Shown one piece after another: positions 18,147 to 26,765 of a stretch of 64,000 nucleotides of DNA (position 1 is the first letter of the stretch; every line of letters starts with the position of its first letter). Below the pieces are notes generated by a model. It saw only the letters and a program-made list of their open reading frames with translations. It did not search any database and had not been told where the DNA came from. Source of the stretch: Burkholderia pyrrocinia (GTDB taxonomy: Bacteria > Pseudomonadota > Gammaproteobacteria > Burkholderiales > Burkholderiaceae); NCBI RefSeq assembly GCF_001028665.1, contig NZ_CP011504.1, positions 2,046,001-2,110,000 of the forward strand, in the 5' to 3' direction. The position numbers and the translations under genes are program-made.

Positions 18147-19482
18147 CCCGCACGGCGACGGCGCATTGCCCGGCGGCTCGGGAGCCGCGGGGGCCGGTGC
18201 GGCCGCGCTCGCGTCGCCGTGGAACCTGTGCTTCCTGAGCGGGCCGATGTACGGCCGCACGATGTCGCTCGCGCGCGGCGCGAACTGGGTCGGCACGGCG
18301 GCCGATTGCGAAGTGATCCTGCCCGATCGCGAGATCGGTGCGAAACAGGTGTGCCTGCAGGTCGGCGCGCTCGCGGTGACCGTGCAGAACCACGGCGGCG
18401 ACGCCGGCGCGCCGGTGCTGTTCAACGACGAACCGCTCGGCGCGGGCCGCCGCTCGATGACGCCGCACGACGTCGTGACGGTCGGCTCGATCCGGCTCGG
18501 CATCGCGCGGCACGCGCAGGCGAGCGTCGCGGTGCCCGACGAAACCGACGCGCCGGATGCCGCGCGCGAGGCCGCGTGGCTCGGCTGGCTCACCGGCGGG
18601 CTGCGCCGCCTCGGCAGCCGGCGGCTCGTGATCGCGCTGGTCGCGCTGTGGATCGGCGTATTGCTCGGTGCGCTCGGCTACGGCTTCGTCGCGTGGTCGG
18701 GGCGGCTGCCGTGGCAGCACGAATCGGTGCTCGCGCGCACGCACCGGCTGCAGCAACTGCTGCACGCCTATCCGGAGCTGGCCGTCGCGCCGCGCGACGA
18801 CGGCGTGATCGTGTCCGGCTACGTGAGCGACCCGGCCGCGCGTGAACGCGTCGCGCAGATCGTCGCGGGCGTCGACAACGCGGCGCTCGGCAACATCTAC
18901 GTGGTCAGCGATCTGGTCGCGACCGCGCAGACCTATTTCAGCGATACGGCGCTGACGGTCGCGTATCTCGGCCGCGGCCGGATCGAGCTGACGGGGGCGG
19001 CCGCGCGCGCGCAGATCGAGCCGCGCATCCGCAACTACATGAAGGACGCGCGCCCGGCGCTCGAGGTGGTCGACCACGTGCGCGATGCCGATCCGGCCGC
19101 GCCGCGCACGACGACGACGCTCGGCGGGATGGCCGGCATTCCGGAGATCACGACCGTGTTCGCCGGCGACGGCGACCAGCGCTACATCGAGACGGCCGAC
19201 GGCAGCCGCTATTTCGAGGGCGCGCGGCTGAAGGACGGGCCGACCGTTGTGTCGATCGGCCCGGACGAAGTCGTGTTCGAACGCAACGGCCAGCGCATCA
19301 CGATGCCGCTCGGCGGCGCGTCGGCGAACGCGCCCGAACAGGCGCCGGCGCCGCCCGTGGCGCCGCTCGCGAGCGGTGCGGCGGCCGGGGTCGCGCAGCC
19401 GGTGCCGGGGCCGACGCTGTTGCCGGACGCGCCGCAAGCGGGTGCCGCGGTGCCCGGTGCAGCGAAGGAGGCGGCGCACTAG
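18127..19482 (+). CDS. sctD: T3SS inner-membrane ring protein SctD (YscD/HrpQ family)
   Basis: 451 residues. An N-terminal cytoplasmic FHA-like domain (about 30-135; LCFLSGPMYGRTMSLARGANWVGTAADCEVILPDREI), one membrane helix (RLVIALVALWIGVLLGALGYGFVAW, about 174-198) and periplasmic ring-building motifs (about 205-330; QQLLHAYPELAVAPRDDGVIVSGYV) match SctD. The C-terminal 60 residues are Ala/Pro-rich. It builds the inner-membrane ring with SctJ. The gene overlaps the end of sctC by 20 nt. Confidence 0.88.
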   Translation: MSTTIIDPHGDGALPGGSGAAGAGAAALASPWNLCFLSGPMYGRTMSLARGANWVGTAADCEVILPDREIGAKQVCLQVGALAVTVQNHGGDAGAPVLFNDEPLGAGRRSMTPHDVVTVGSIRLGIARHAQASVAVPDETDAPDAAREAAWLGWLTGGLRRLGSRRLVIALVALWIGVLLGALGYGFVAWSGRLPWQHESVLARTHRLQQLLHAYPELAVAPRDDGVIVSGYVSDPAARERVAQIVAGVDNAALGNIYVVSDLVATAQTYFSDTALTVAYLGRGRIELTGAAARAQIEPRIRNYMKDARPALEVVDHVRDADPAAPRTTTTLGGMAGIPEITTVFAGDGDQRYIETADGSRYFEGARLKDGPTVVSIGPDEVVFERNGQRITMPLGGASANAPEQAPAPPVAPLASGAAAGVAQPVPGPTLLPDAPQAGAAVPGAAKEAAH

Positions 19483-19626
19483 CGCCGCGAGACAGGTCAT
19501 GCGCATCGCGCGACGCGCGGTGCGCGCATCAACGCGGGACGTCGCACATGTGCGGCGGCTCACGTCGCCGGCGGGGCATGGGGCTGCCGCCGGAAGGTGA
19601 ATGAAGTTCACGTTAAGGAGCGAAAC

Positions 19627-19839
19627 ATGGGTACCCAGGCCGCAGGTGGTGCAACCAATACGAACCAGGTCCAGCAACAGGCCGACGACCTGACCAAGAC
19701 GCAGCTCGAACTGACGAAGATCAACTTCCAGGTCCAGCAGTCGACCGCGACGTTCGAAACCAGCAACGCAGTGACCGCGCAGGAAGGGACGGCGAACGCC
19801 CAGGTTGCGCAACACCTGAGCTCGGCCGGCCGCGCATGA
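19627..19839 (+). CDS. small T3SS protein, probable needle subunit (SctF/HrpY-like)
   Basis: 70 residues from the ATG at 19627, which has a strong AAGGAGCG RBS; an upstream in-frame start at 19597 is less likely. The sequence is Gln/Thr/Ala-rich and helical (QVQQQADDLTKTQLELTKIN; FQVQQSTATFETSNAVTAQE) with no cysteine, no signal and no membrane segment: the size and composition of extracellular needle or Hrp pilus subunits. It sits between sctD and the rod-like gene, where needle genes often lie. The typical PxxP turn of Ysc/Mxi needles is missing, so the assignment stays tentative. Confidence 0.55.
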   Translation: MGTQAAGGATNTNQVQQQADDLTKTQLELTKINFQVQQSTATFETSNAVTAQEGTANAQVAQHLSSAGRA

Positions 19840-19987
19840 AGCCGGTCGCCGGCCGCGCCGCGCGACGGCGCGCGCCGGGCCTGCCCGCAAAGGGGGCCCG
19901 GCCGCGGATGCGCGCGTGCCGGCCGGCCTGTTCCGGGCGGGCCCGACCGATCCGGTCCGGCGCCTGCCAGCCAAGGAGGGCATGGAT

Positions 19988-20461
19988 ATGTCAGTGACAG
20001 GCGTAGGCGCGGCGTCGCCGGGCGCGGCCGCGCTCGCGGGTGCCGTGCAGCAGACGGGCTCGGCGTCCGATCCGGCGCAGGTGCGCCAGTTCGATGCGCT
20101 GATGCAGCCGGGTGCATCGCCGGCCGCGTCGTCTTCGTCGGGCGTCGCGATGTCGCGCGCGCCGGCGGACGCGGCGCCGGCCGTGCAGATGACGCCCGCG
20201 CAGGCGAACCAGTCGTCGCTCGTCGAGCGGTTGCGCACCTACGGCAACGATCTCGACACGCGGTACGCGAACATCGACAAGCATCGCAGCGAAATGCTCA
20301 CGTCGATGGCCGACAGCCGCAGCGATCCGATGATGACGATGGTGAAGGCGATGGATTTCCAGTGGACGGCGACCACCACGATTTCGGAATACCAGTTGAG
20401 CCTGTCGGTTGCGCAGGCGGCGAACGGCTTCACGCACACCGTGCTGAAGACGCAGGAGTGA
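19988..20461 (+). CDS. sctI: T3SS inner-rod protein SctI (YscI/HrpB2-like)
   Basis: 157 residues. The start at 19988 is chosen because AAGGAGGG lies at ideal distance; the ATG at 19982 is too close. The N-terminal 85 residues are low-complexity Ala/Ser/Pro; the C-terminal 70 (about 88-157) form two helices ending MMTMVKAMDFQWTATTTISEYQLSLSVAQAANGFTHTVLKTQE, the conserved amphipathic end of rod proteins. The rod links the export gate to the needle. It precedes sctJ by 52 nt, the usual I-J order. Confidence 0.75.
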   Translation: MSVTGVGAASPGAAALAGAVQQTGSASDPAQVRQFDALMQPGASPAASSSSGVAMSRAPADAAPAVQMTPAQANQSSLVERLRTYGNDLDTRYANIDKHRSEMLTSMADSRSDPMMTMVKAMDFQWTATTTISEYQLSLSVAQAANGFTHTVLKTQE

Positions 20462-20513
20462 AAGCGTGCGTGCGGGCCTGACACGGTCCGGCGCACCCTG
20501 AAGCGGACAAACG

Positions 20514-21446
20514 ATGACGACGATCGATTCGACGCCGCGCGCGCATGCGTGGCGCAGCCGGGCGGCGCGCGCGCTGCTCGCGGGGCTGCTCGTGCTGCTG
20601 GCCGGGTGCCAGAAGGAGCTGTACTCGGGCCTGTCGGAGCGCGATGCGAACCAGATGGTCGCGGTGCTCGGCGACGCGGGCATCAGCGCGTCGAAGGACA
20701 ACGACGCGCGCGACACGTCGGACCGCAATGCATGGCTCGTGAGCGTCGCGGACGGCGACATGCAGTCGGCGCTCACGGTGCTGCAGGCGAACGGGCTGCC
20801 GAAGCCGAGCTATGCGAGCCTCGGCGAGCTGTTCCAGAAGCAGGGCCTCGTGTCGACGCCGGCCGAGGAGCGCGTGCGCTACCTGTACGGCGTTTCGCAG
20901 GACCTGTCGCGCACGCTGCAGGACATCGAAGGCGTGGTGGTCGCGCGCGTGCAGGTCGTGATTCCGGAGAACGATCCGCTCGCGGACAAGATCAAGCCGT
21001 CGTCGGCGGCCGTGTACATCCGCTATCGGCCGGGCGTCGACCTGCGTGCGATGGCGCCGATGGTCAAGGATCTCGTCGCGCACAGCATCGAAGGGCTGCA
21101 GTACGACAACGTGTCGCTGTTCCTGCAGCCGGCCGCCGCGCAAGCGACGCGCGTGGACGGGATCGGCAGCGCGGTGACCGACATCGTGCGGCTGCGCTCG
21201 CCGCTCGGCTGGCTCGTGTTCGCGCTGATCCTGCTGACCGGCGCGGTGATCGCGCTGTCGGCCGCGCGGCGCGGGATGTTCGGTGCGCGGCTCGCCGGCC
21301 TGCTCGGCGCGCCGCGCGGAGCGAATGGCGGGAACGGAGTGTCCGGGCATCCGGGGTCCGGGCAGTCGGCGTCCGGGCATCCGGCATCCGCGCAGTCGGC
21401 CGGCGGCGGGCTGCGCACGCCGGACGGCGCGCGCGACGGCGCATGA
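20514..21446 (+). CDS. sctJ: T3SS inner-membrane ring lipoprotein SctJ (YscJ/HrcJ)
   Basis: 310 residues. A lipoprotein signal (ARALLAGLLVLLAGCQKELYSGLSERDANQMVAVL) places a lipidated cysteine near residue 32, followed by the two periplasmic ring domains (IPENDPLADKIKPSSAAVYIRYRPG) and a C-terminal membrane helix (PLGWLVFALILLTGAVIAL, about 228-246). The tail contains an imperfect repeat, GHPGSGQSA / GHPASAQSA, encoded by a short DNA duplication near 21348-21400. Its stop overlaps the sctK start. Confidence 0.93.
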   Translation: MTTIDSTPRAHAWRSRAARALLAGLLVLLAGCQKELYSGLSERDANQMVAVLGDAGISASKDNDARDTSDRNAWLVSVADGDMQSALTVLQANGLPKPSYASLGELFQKQGLVSTPAEERVRYLYGVSQDLSRTLQDIEGVVVARVQVVIPENDPLADKIKPSSAAVYIRYRPGVDLRAMAPMVKDLVAHSIEGLQYDNVSLFLQPAAAQATRVDGIGSAVTDIVRLRSPLGWLVFALILLTGAVIALSAARRGMFGARLAGLLGAPRGANGGNGVSGHPGSGQSASGHPASAQSAGGGLRTPDGARDGA

Positions 21447-22183
21447 GCGATCCGCATGCGCTGCCGCCGGGCGACGGGCCCGACGCCGTGCCGCTGCCGT
21501 GGCTGCAGCCGCTCGCGCCGCCGCCCGCTGCGCGCCGTGCCGCGTTTCATGCGCTCGTCTGCGATTTCAACCTGCGGCCCGACCGTTATCTGCACGTGAC
21601 GCGCGTGCCAGCCGACTGGCCCGCACGCTACCGCTCGCCGGACGCGTTCGGCGCGGCCGGCCGCAAGCTGCTCGCGCGGCATCTGCTCGATGCGAACGGC
21701 GTGGCCGACCGGCACGACTTCGACGTCGCGAATGCGTGCGCGCGGCTCGCGCTGCTGCCGGGCGCGGCGCTCGAGCAACTGGCGTCGTATGCGGGGCTGC
21801 TGCTGCATCGCACGTGGCTGCGCGATGCGTTGACGGCAAGGCGCATCCGCGCGGAAGTCGCGGCCCGGCTCGGCGGCGACGCGCTGGAACTCGCGCTCGA
21901 ACGCGCGCCGGAATTCGGCGCGCTCGCCGACACGCTCGAACCGTGGCGCGCCGATCCCGCCGCGCTGCCCGTCGTGATCCGCGCGCGCGGCGGGCGGCTG
22001 CTCGCGGATTTCATCGGCGTGGCCGGCGACGCGGTCGCGCGGCGCGCGCGCCTGAAGTTCAACCGCGCGATCGACGACGAAGCGCCTTACTGGCTGAACC
22101 GCGCGCAGCGCGACCAGTTCGGCGAACTGCTGTTCCTGTTTCTGATTCCCGAGAGGCTTGCGTCATGGGACTGGCTTTTCTGA
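21443..22183 (+). CDS. sctK: T3SS sorting-platform protein SctK
   Basis: 246 residues, ATGA-overlapping the sctJ stop. The sequence has the SctK pattern: FHALVCDFNLRPDRYLHVTRVPADWPARYR at the N-terminus, then helical Ala/Leu-rich segments and a conserved-looking end, RAQRDQFGELLFLFLIPERLASWDWLF. SctK connects the SctQ cytoplasmic pods to the SctD ring. Family sequence conservation is low, so the call leans on position between sctJ and sctL as well as the N-terminal motif. Confidence 0.75.
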   Translation: MSDPHALPPGDGPDAVPLPWLQPLAPPPAARRAAFHALVCDFNLRPDRYLHVTRVPADWPARYRSPDAFGAAGRKLLARHLLDANGVADRHDFDVANACARLALLPGAALEQLASYAGLLLHRTWLRDALTARRIRAEVAARLGGDALELALERAPEFGALADTLEPWRADPAALPVVIRARGGRLLADFIGVAGDAVARRARLKFNRAIDDEAPYWLNRAQRDQFGELLFLFLIPERLASWDWLF

Positions 22184-22794
22184 TCACGAGCGACAACCTG
22201 CAGCTGCTGTCGGAGCGCAAGGTGCTCAAGGAGCGCGAATACGCGGCGCTGCTCGACGCGTCCGCGGTGATCGCGACCGCGCACGACGAGGCCGCGCGCA
22301 TCGTCGCCGACGCACAGCGCGAATTCGACAAGCGGCAGGCGGCCGGCTACGACGAAGGGATGCGCCGCGCGCAGCGCGAGCAGGCTGCGCATGCGTACAC
22401 GCAGGCGCTCGCGGCCGCGCGCACGATGGAGACGATGAAGGACGCGATGGCCGATATCGTCGTGAAGGCCGTGCGCGCGATCGTCGGCGAGATGAGCACG
22501 CAGAAGCTGTACGAGGCCGCGCTGGCGCGGATCGCGCCGCTCGTGCGCGACGAGGCGTTCCTGGTCGTGCATGTCGCGCCCGGCCGCAAGGATGAAATGC
22601 GCGATGCGCTCGACGGCGCATTCGCGGGGCAGTCGAACCGGCAGAAGATCCGCATCGTCGAGGACGCGCAGCTCGAACGCCATGCGTGCACGGTCGAGAC
22701 GCCGTCAGGTCGCATCGACGCGAGCCTCGACCTGCAGATCGACGCGCTGCGCCAGGCGATCCGCCGCGACGCGCTGAAGGGCGCCGCGCGATGA
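22165..22794 (+). CDS. sctL: T3SS ATPase regulator/stator SctL (YscL/HrpE/FliH family)
   Basis: 209 residues. The N-terminus is LITSDNLQLLSERKVLKEREYAALLDASAVIATAHDEAARIV, then a charged helical coil (about 45-90) typical of stator proteins and a C-terminal FliH-like domain (KAVRAIVGEMSTQKLYEAALARIAPLVRD; ETPSGRIDASLDLQIDALRQAI, where the GxIDASL motif is characteristic). SctL binds the N-terminus of the SctN ATPase. It overlaps sctK by 19 nt and sctN by four. Confidence 0.88.
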   Translation: MGLAFLITSDNLQLLSERKVLKEREYAALLDASAVIATAHDEAARIVADAQREFDKRQAAGYDEGMRRAQREQAAHAYTQALAAARTMETMKDAMADIVVKAVRAIVGEMSTQKLYEAALARIAPLVRDEAFLVVHVAPGRKDEMRDALDGAFAGQSNRQKIRIVEDAQLERHACTVETPSGRIDASLDLQIDALRQAIRRDALKGAAR

Positions 22795-24173
22795 ACGCGC
22801 CGCTCGACGATATGCAGCCGTTCGGCAGCGGCGACGACGACGGCGCGCCGTTCGATCGTGGCCGCCTCGTCGGCGAACTCGACGCGGGGCTCGCGTTTTT
22901 CTCGCCGGTGTCGGTGCAGGGCCGCGTCAATCACGCGGTCGGGCAGATCCTGAACGCGACGGGCATCCGCGCGCGGCTCGGCGAGATCTGCGAATTGCGC
23001 ACGCCGAACCAGCCGACGCTGCTCGCCGAGGTGGTCGGGTTTTCGCGGCAGACGACGCTGCTCACGCCGCTCGGCGACGTGGCCGGGCTGTCGCCGGAGA
23101 CGACCGTCGTACCGTCGGGGCGCGAGCATGTGTTTCCGGTCGGCGAAGGGCTGTTCGGCCGCGTGCTCGACGGGCTCGGCCGGCCGCTCGACGATCGCGG
23201 GCCGGTGACGGGCGCCGCGTGGGTGTCGACGCAGCAGGATCCGCCGAACCCGCTTGCGCGCCAGATGATCGACACGCCGTTTCCGACCGGCGTGCGCGTG
23301 ATCGACGGGCTGATGACGCTCGGCGTCGGGCAGCGCGTCGGCATCTTCGCGCCGTCGGGCGTCGGCAAGAGCACGCTGCTCGGGATGATCGCGCGCGGCG
23401 CGCAGGCCGACGTGAACGTGATCGCGCTGGTCGGCGAACGCGGCCGCGAGGTGCGCGAATTCATCGAGCACAGCCTGTCGCCCGAGGTGCGCGCGCGTTC
23501 GATCGTCGTCGTGTCGACGTCCGATCGCCCGGCGATGGAGCGCGTGAAATCCGCGCTCGTCGCCACCGCGATTGCCGAGCACTTCCGCGATGCGGGCAAG
23601 CGCGTGCTGCTGCTCGTCGATTCGCTGACGCGCTTCGCGCGCGCGCAGCGCGAGGTCGGCCTCGCGAGCGGCGAGCCGCCGACGCGGCGCAGCTTCCCGC
23701 CGTCGACGTTCGCGGTGCTGCCGCGCCTGCTCGAACGTGCGGGGCAGGGCGCGAACGGGTCGATCACCGCGCTCTACACGGTGCTCGTCGAAGGCGACGA
23801 GGAATCGGACCCGATCGCCGAGGAAGTGCGCTCGATCCTCGACGGCCACATCGTGCTGTCGCGCAAGATCGCGCTCGCGAACCGCTATCCGGCGATCGAC
23901 GTGCTCGCGAGCCTGTCGCGCGTGATGCCGCTCGTCGCGAGCCGCGCGCACCAGCATGCGGCGGCGCGCGTGCGCGAGCTGATCGCGAAGTACCAGGAGA
24001 TCGAGCTGCTCGTGCAGATCGGCGAGTATCGCGAAGGCAGCGACCGGCTCGGCGATCTCGCGCTGCGTGCGCGCGACGCGATCGGTGCGTTCTGCGCGCA
24101 GGCGTCGCACGAGGACGTGCGTTTCGACGCGCTGCTCGCGAAGCTGACGAAGCTGGCGAACGATCATGTCTGA
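22791..24173 (+). CDS. sctN: T3SS ATPase SctN (HrcN/YscN)
   Basis: 460 residues. Walker A is APSGVGKST (187-195, Lys193), Walker B is RVLLLVDSLTRFA, and the region contains GERGREVREFIE and PPSTFAVLPRLLERAGQGANGSITALYTVLVEGDE, all typical of the FliI/SctN class. This hexameric ATPase strips chaperones and unfolds substrates beneath the export gate. An acidic stretch (GSGDDDGAPFD) marks the N-terminus. It overlaps sctL and sctO at its ends. All catalytic motifs are intact. Confidence 0.96.
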   Translation: MNAPLDDMQPFGSGDDDGAPFDRGRLVGELDAGLAFFSPVSVQGRVNHAVGQILNATGIRARLGEICELRTPNQPTLLAEVVGFSRQTTLLTPLGDVAGLSPETTVVPSGREHVFPVGEGLFGRVLDGLGRPLDDRGPVTGAAWVSTQQDPPNPLARQMIDTPFPTGVRVIDGLMTLGVGQRVGIFAPSGVGKSTLLGMIARGAQADVNVIALVGERGREVREFIEHSLSPEVRARSIVVVSTSDRPAMERVKSALVATAIAEHFRDAGKRVLLLVDSLTRFARAQREVGLASGEPPTRRSFPPSTFAVLPRLLERAGQGANGSITALYTVLVEGDEESDPIAEEVRSILDGHIVLSRKIALANRYPAIDVLASLSRVMPLVASRAHQHAAARVRELIAKYQEIELLVQIGEYREGSDRLGDLALRARDAIGAFCAQASHEDVRFDALLAKLTKLANDHV

Positions 24174-24912
24174 AGCCGACGACCGCCTCGTGCTCGCCAC
24201 GCTGGCGCGCCTGAAGCGCGTGCGCGAGATGCGCAGCCAGATTGCGCGCGTCGCGGCCGCGCGCCAGCAAGGCATCGCCGCGCAAAGCCGCCGCGCGCTC
24301 GAGGCCGCGCACGCGCAGCTTGCGCAGCAGGTCGCCGCGAAGGCCGCGATCCAGACGCGTCTCGCCGACGACGTGCGCGAGGCGCGCGCGCTGCAGAACG
24401 CGGCGGCCGACACGCGCACGTTCGACCGGCACATCGGCACCGCGAACGTGTCGGTGAGCAAGGCTGCGCACGTGCATCGCGGGCACGAGGCGACGCTTGC
24501 CGACCTGCAGCGCGCCGCACGCAAGGCGAAGGCCGCCGAGGACAAGCTCGACAAGGCCGGCGAGAAGGCGCTGCATGCGCGCGCCGCGCGGGTCGAGCGC
24601 GATGCCGACGAAGTCGCGGACGGCTACGCGGTGCGGCGCTTCGCGACGGTCGGGGTGTGGGCCGGCGATGCTTCGGGCCACGCGGCCGTGCAGCCGGAAG
24701 CCGCTGCCGCGTTCGATGCGGAGATGGCCGCGCAGCCGGCCGATGCGGAACCCGGCACGACCGACATCACCGACGCGACTGCGTCAACTGCGTCAACTGC
24801 GTCAACTGCGTCAACTGCGTCAACTGCGTCAACTGCGGCAACTGCGGCAACCGCCCCGGCCGCCCCGGCAGCCGACACCGCACCGCCCGCCGCCGTGGAG
24901 CGCCGATGCTAG
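24166..24912 (+). CDS. sctO: T3SS ATPase central stalk SctO (YscO/FliJ-like) with a repeat-encoded tail
   Basis: 248 residues. Residues 1-150 are an almost uninterrupted charged helix with heptad character (LVLATLARLKRVREMRSQIARVAAARQQ), as in FliJ-like stalks that insert into the SctN hexamer. The tail is low-complexity; residues about 206-229 are encoded by a tandem 9-bp repeat giving repeated Ala-Ser-Thr. It overlaps sctN by eight nt and sctT by seven. The assignment rests on coiled-coil form and position between the ATPase and sctT. Confidence 0.78.
   Translation: MSEADDRLVLATLARLKRVREMRSQIARVAAARQQGIAAQSRRALEAAHAQLAQQVAAKAAIQTRLADDVREARALQNAAADTRTFDRHIGTANVSVSKAAHVHRGHEATLADLQRAARKAKAAEDKLDKAGEKALHARAARVERDADEVADGYAVRRFATVGVWAGDASGHAAVQPEAAAAFDAEMAAQPADAEPGTTDITDATASTASTASTASTASTASTAATAATAPAAPAADTAPPAAVERRC
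24781..24852 (+). repeat. 9-bp tandem repeat (GCGTCAACT) inside sctO
   Basis: Six perfect GCGTCAACT units (24781-24834) followed by two variants, GCGGCAACT and GCGGCAACC. Copy changes would lengthen or shorten an Ala-Ser-Thr tract by three residues without shifting the frame. It is a likely slippage site and strain-typing marker. Confidence 0.95.
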
Positions 24913-25715
24913 ACCAGGCCGCGGGTTTCAACGACGTCGCGGGCACGCTGCGACCGCTGCTCTACGTGATGCCGCGCCTGTTGCCGATCATGTTCGTCGT
25001 GCCGGTATTCAACGAGCAGATCATCACGGGCCTCGTGCGCAACGGGATCGCCGTCGTGATCGCCGCGTTCGTCGCGCCGGCGATCGACTCCGCGCAGGTG
25101 GCCGCGCTGCCGTTCCTGATGTGGTGCCTGCTCGTCGCGAAGGAGGCGGTGGTCGGCATGCTGCTCGCGGGCGCGTTCAGCGCGGTGCTGTTCGCGATCC
25201 AGGGCGTCGGCTACCTGATCGACTTCCAGACGGGCAGCGGCAGCGCCGCGTTCTTCGATCCGATGGGCGGGCACGAGGGCGGCCCGACCTCGGGCTTCCT
25301 CAATTTCGTCGCGATCGCGCTGTTCGTCACGGCCGGCGGCCTGCAGGTGCTCGTGCAACTGTTCGCGCAGTCGTACGCGTGGTGGCCGATCGGCTCGCTC
25401 GGCCCCGATTTCTCGTCGATGCTGCAGACCTTCATCGTGCGGCAGACCGACACGATCTTCGAATGGATGGTGAAGCTCGCCGCGCCGGTGACGATCGTGC
25501 TGGTGCTCGTCGAGCTCGGCATCGGCCTCGTCGGGCGCGCGGTGCCGCAGCTCAACATCTTCGTGTTCTCGCAGCCGCTGAAGAGCGCGCTCGCGCTGCT
25601 GATGATGGTGCTGTTCCTGCCGGCGGTGTACGCGTCGCTGCATTCGCTGCTGAGCCCCGACAGCGGGCTGATGGCGCTGCTGCGCGCGCTGTTCGCCGCG
25701 CACGGCGGCGCGTGA
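24906..25715 (+). CDS. sctT: T3SS export apparatus protein SctT (HrcT/YscT/FliR)
   Basis: 269 residues with about six membrane segments. Family landmarks include RLLPIMFVVPVFNEQIITGLVRNGIA, WCLLVAKEAVVGMLLAGAFSAVLFAIQGVGYLIDFQTGSGSAAFFDP and the C-terminal QLNIFVFSQPLKSALAL. SctT joins SctR and SctS in the helical export gate. The ATG at 24906 overlaps the end of sctO; sctU starts 18 nt later. Confidence 0.93.
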   Translation: MLDQAAGFNDVAGTLRPLLYVMPRLLPIMFVVPVFNEQIITGLVRNGIAVVIAAFVAPAIDSAQVAALPFLMWCLLVAKEAVVGMLLAGAFSAVLFAIQGVGYLIDFQTGSGSAAFFDPMGGHEGGPTSGFLNFVAIALFVTAGGLQVLVQLFAQSYAWWPIGSLGPDFSSMLQTFIVRQTDTIFEWMVKLAAPVTIVLVLVELGIGLVGRAVPQLNIFVFSQPLKSALALLMMVLFLPAVYASLHSLLSPDSGLMALLRALFAAHGGA

Positions 25716-25733
25716 GCGCGCGACGGAGCCGAC

Positions 25734-26765
25734 ATGGCCGAAAAGGACCAGAAGCCGACCGAGAAGCGCCTGCGCGAGGCGCGCGAGAAAGGCGATGTGC
25801 CGAAGAGCGCGGAGACGATTTCGTCGGCGTTCTACGTCGGCGTGTGCGTCGCGCTCGCGGTGGGGATCGGTGCGCTGTTCGCGCGGCTGCAGGCGCTGTT
25901 CCGGCTCGTGTTCGGCGCAGTCGGCGCGGCCGACCCGTCCGCGCGGATCGCGGTGCTGATCGACGGCGCCGCGCGCGACTGGGCGACGCTGTCCGCGCAG
26001 ATCGTCGCGGCCGGGCTGCTGGCGGGCCTGCTCGCGGGTTTCGTGCAGGTCGGCGGCGTGATGGCGTGGAGCCGCCTCGTGCCGCAGCTGTCGCGGCTCA
26101 ATCCGGCCGAGGGGATGAAGAACCTGTGGTCGATGCGCAACCTCGTCAATCTCGTGAAGATGCTGCTGAAGACGGTGCTGCTCGTCGCGACGCTCGGCTG
26201 GCTGATCGTCGAGTCGCTCGATCCGTCGGTGCAATCGGGTTTCACGCGGCCGATCTCGATCCTCGCGCTGATCGTGAAGCTGCTGATGCTGCTGTTCGGC
26301 TGGGCCGCGCTGATCTATATCGTGATGGCGCTGATCGACATCGTGCATCAGCGCCACGAGTTCAACCAGAAGATGAAGATGTCGATCGACGAAGTGCGGC
26401 GCGAGCACAAGGAGGACGAGGGCGACCCGCACATCGAGGCGAAGCGCCGGCAGCTCGCGCGCGAGGCGCAGTTCGCGTCGCTGCCCGACCGGATCGGTTT
26501 CGCGTCGGTGGTCGTCTATTCGCCGCGCGTCGCGGTCGCGCTCTATTACGGCGGGATCGGCACGCTGCCGTGGGTGCTCGCGCGCGGCGAAGGCGAGGCG
26601 GCCGAGCGGATCGTGCGGCACGCGCGCGACGCGCTGCGCCCGACGCTCGCGAACGTCGGGCTCGCGCAGGCGCTGTACGAGACGACACCCGAGAACGGCA
26701 CGATCCAGCAGCAGCATTTCCGCGAGGTCGCGCAGTTGCTGAAATGGGCGACCGGCGCGACTTGA
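25734..26765 (+). CDS. sctU: T3SS export switch protein SctU (HrcU/YscU/FlhB) lacking the NPTH motif
   Basis: 343 residues with the classic start EKDQKPTEKRLREAREKGDVPKS, four membrane helices (to about residue 205) and a cytoplasmic domain. The linker EFNQKMKMSIDEVRREHKEDEGDPHIEAKRR is well conserved. At the site where family members carry the autocleavage motif Asn-Pro-Thr-His, this protein has Ser263-Pro264-Arg265-Val266 in VVVYSPRVAVALYY; the flanking strands are otherwise conserved, so this is substitution rather than frameshift. Known YscU/FlhB mutants without cleavage still export early substrates but fail to switch properly. The gene closes the operon; a weak hairpin lies downstream. 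Confidence 0.93.
   Translation: MAEKDQKPTEKRLREAREKGDVPKSAETISSAFYVGVCVALAVGIGALFARLQALFRLVFGAVGAADPSARIAVLIDGAARDWATLSAQIVAAGLLAGLLAGFVQVGGVMAWSRLVPQLSRLNPAEGMKNLWSMRNLVNLVKMLLKTVLLVATLGWLIVESLDPSVQSGFTRPISILALIVKLLMLLFGWAALIYIVMALIDIVHQRHEFNQKMKMSIDEVRREHKEDEGDPHIEAKRRQLAREAQFASLPDRIGFASVVVYSPRVAVALYYGGIGTLPWVLARGEGEAAERIVRHARDALRPTLANVGLAQALYETTPENGTIQQQHFREVAQLLKWATGAT

Noticed and set aside
15537..18593. Minus-strand frame of more than 1,000 codons opposite sctS-sctC-sctD
   Set aside because: Antisense shadow of the T3SS genes. Composition is Arg/His/Asp-rich low-information and there is no RBS or known motif.
24781..24852. Short tandem repeat considered as a CRISPR array
   Set aside because: Units are nine bp with no spacers and lie in frame inside sctO.
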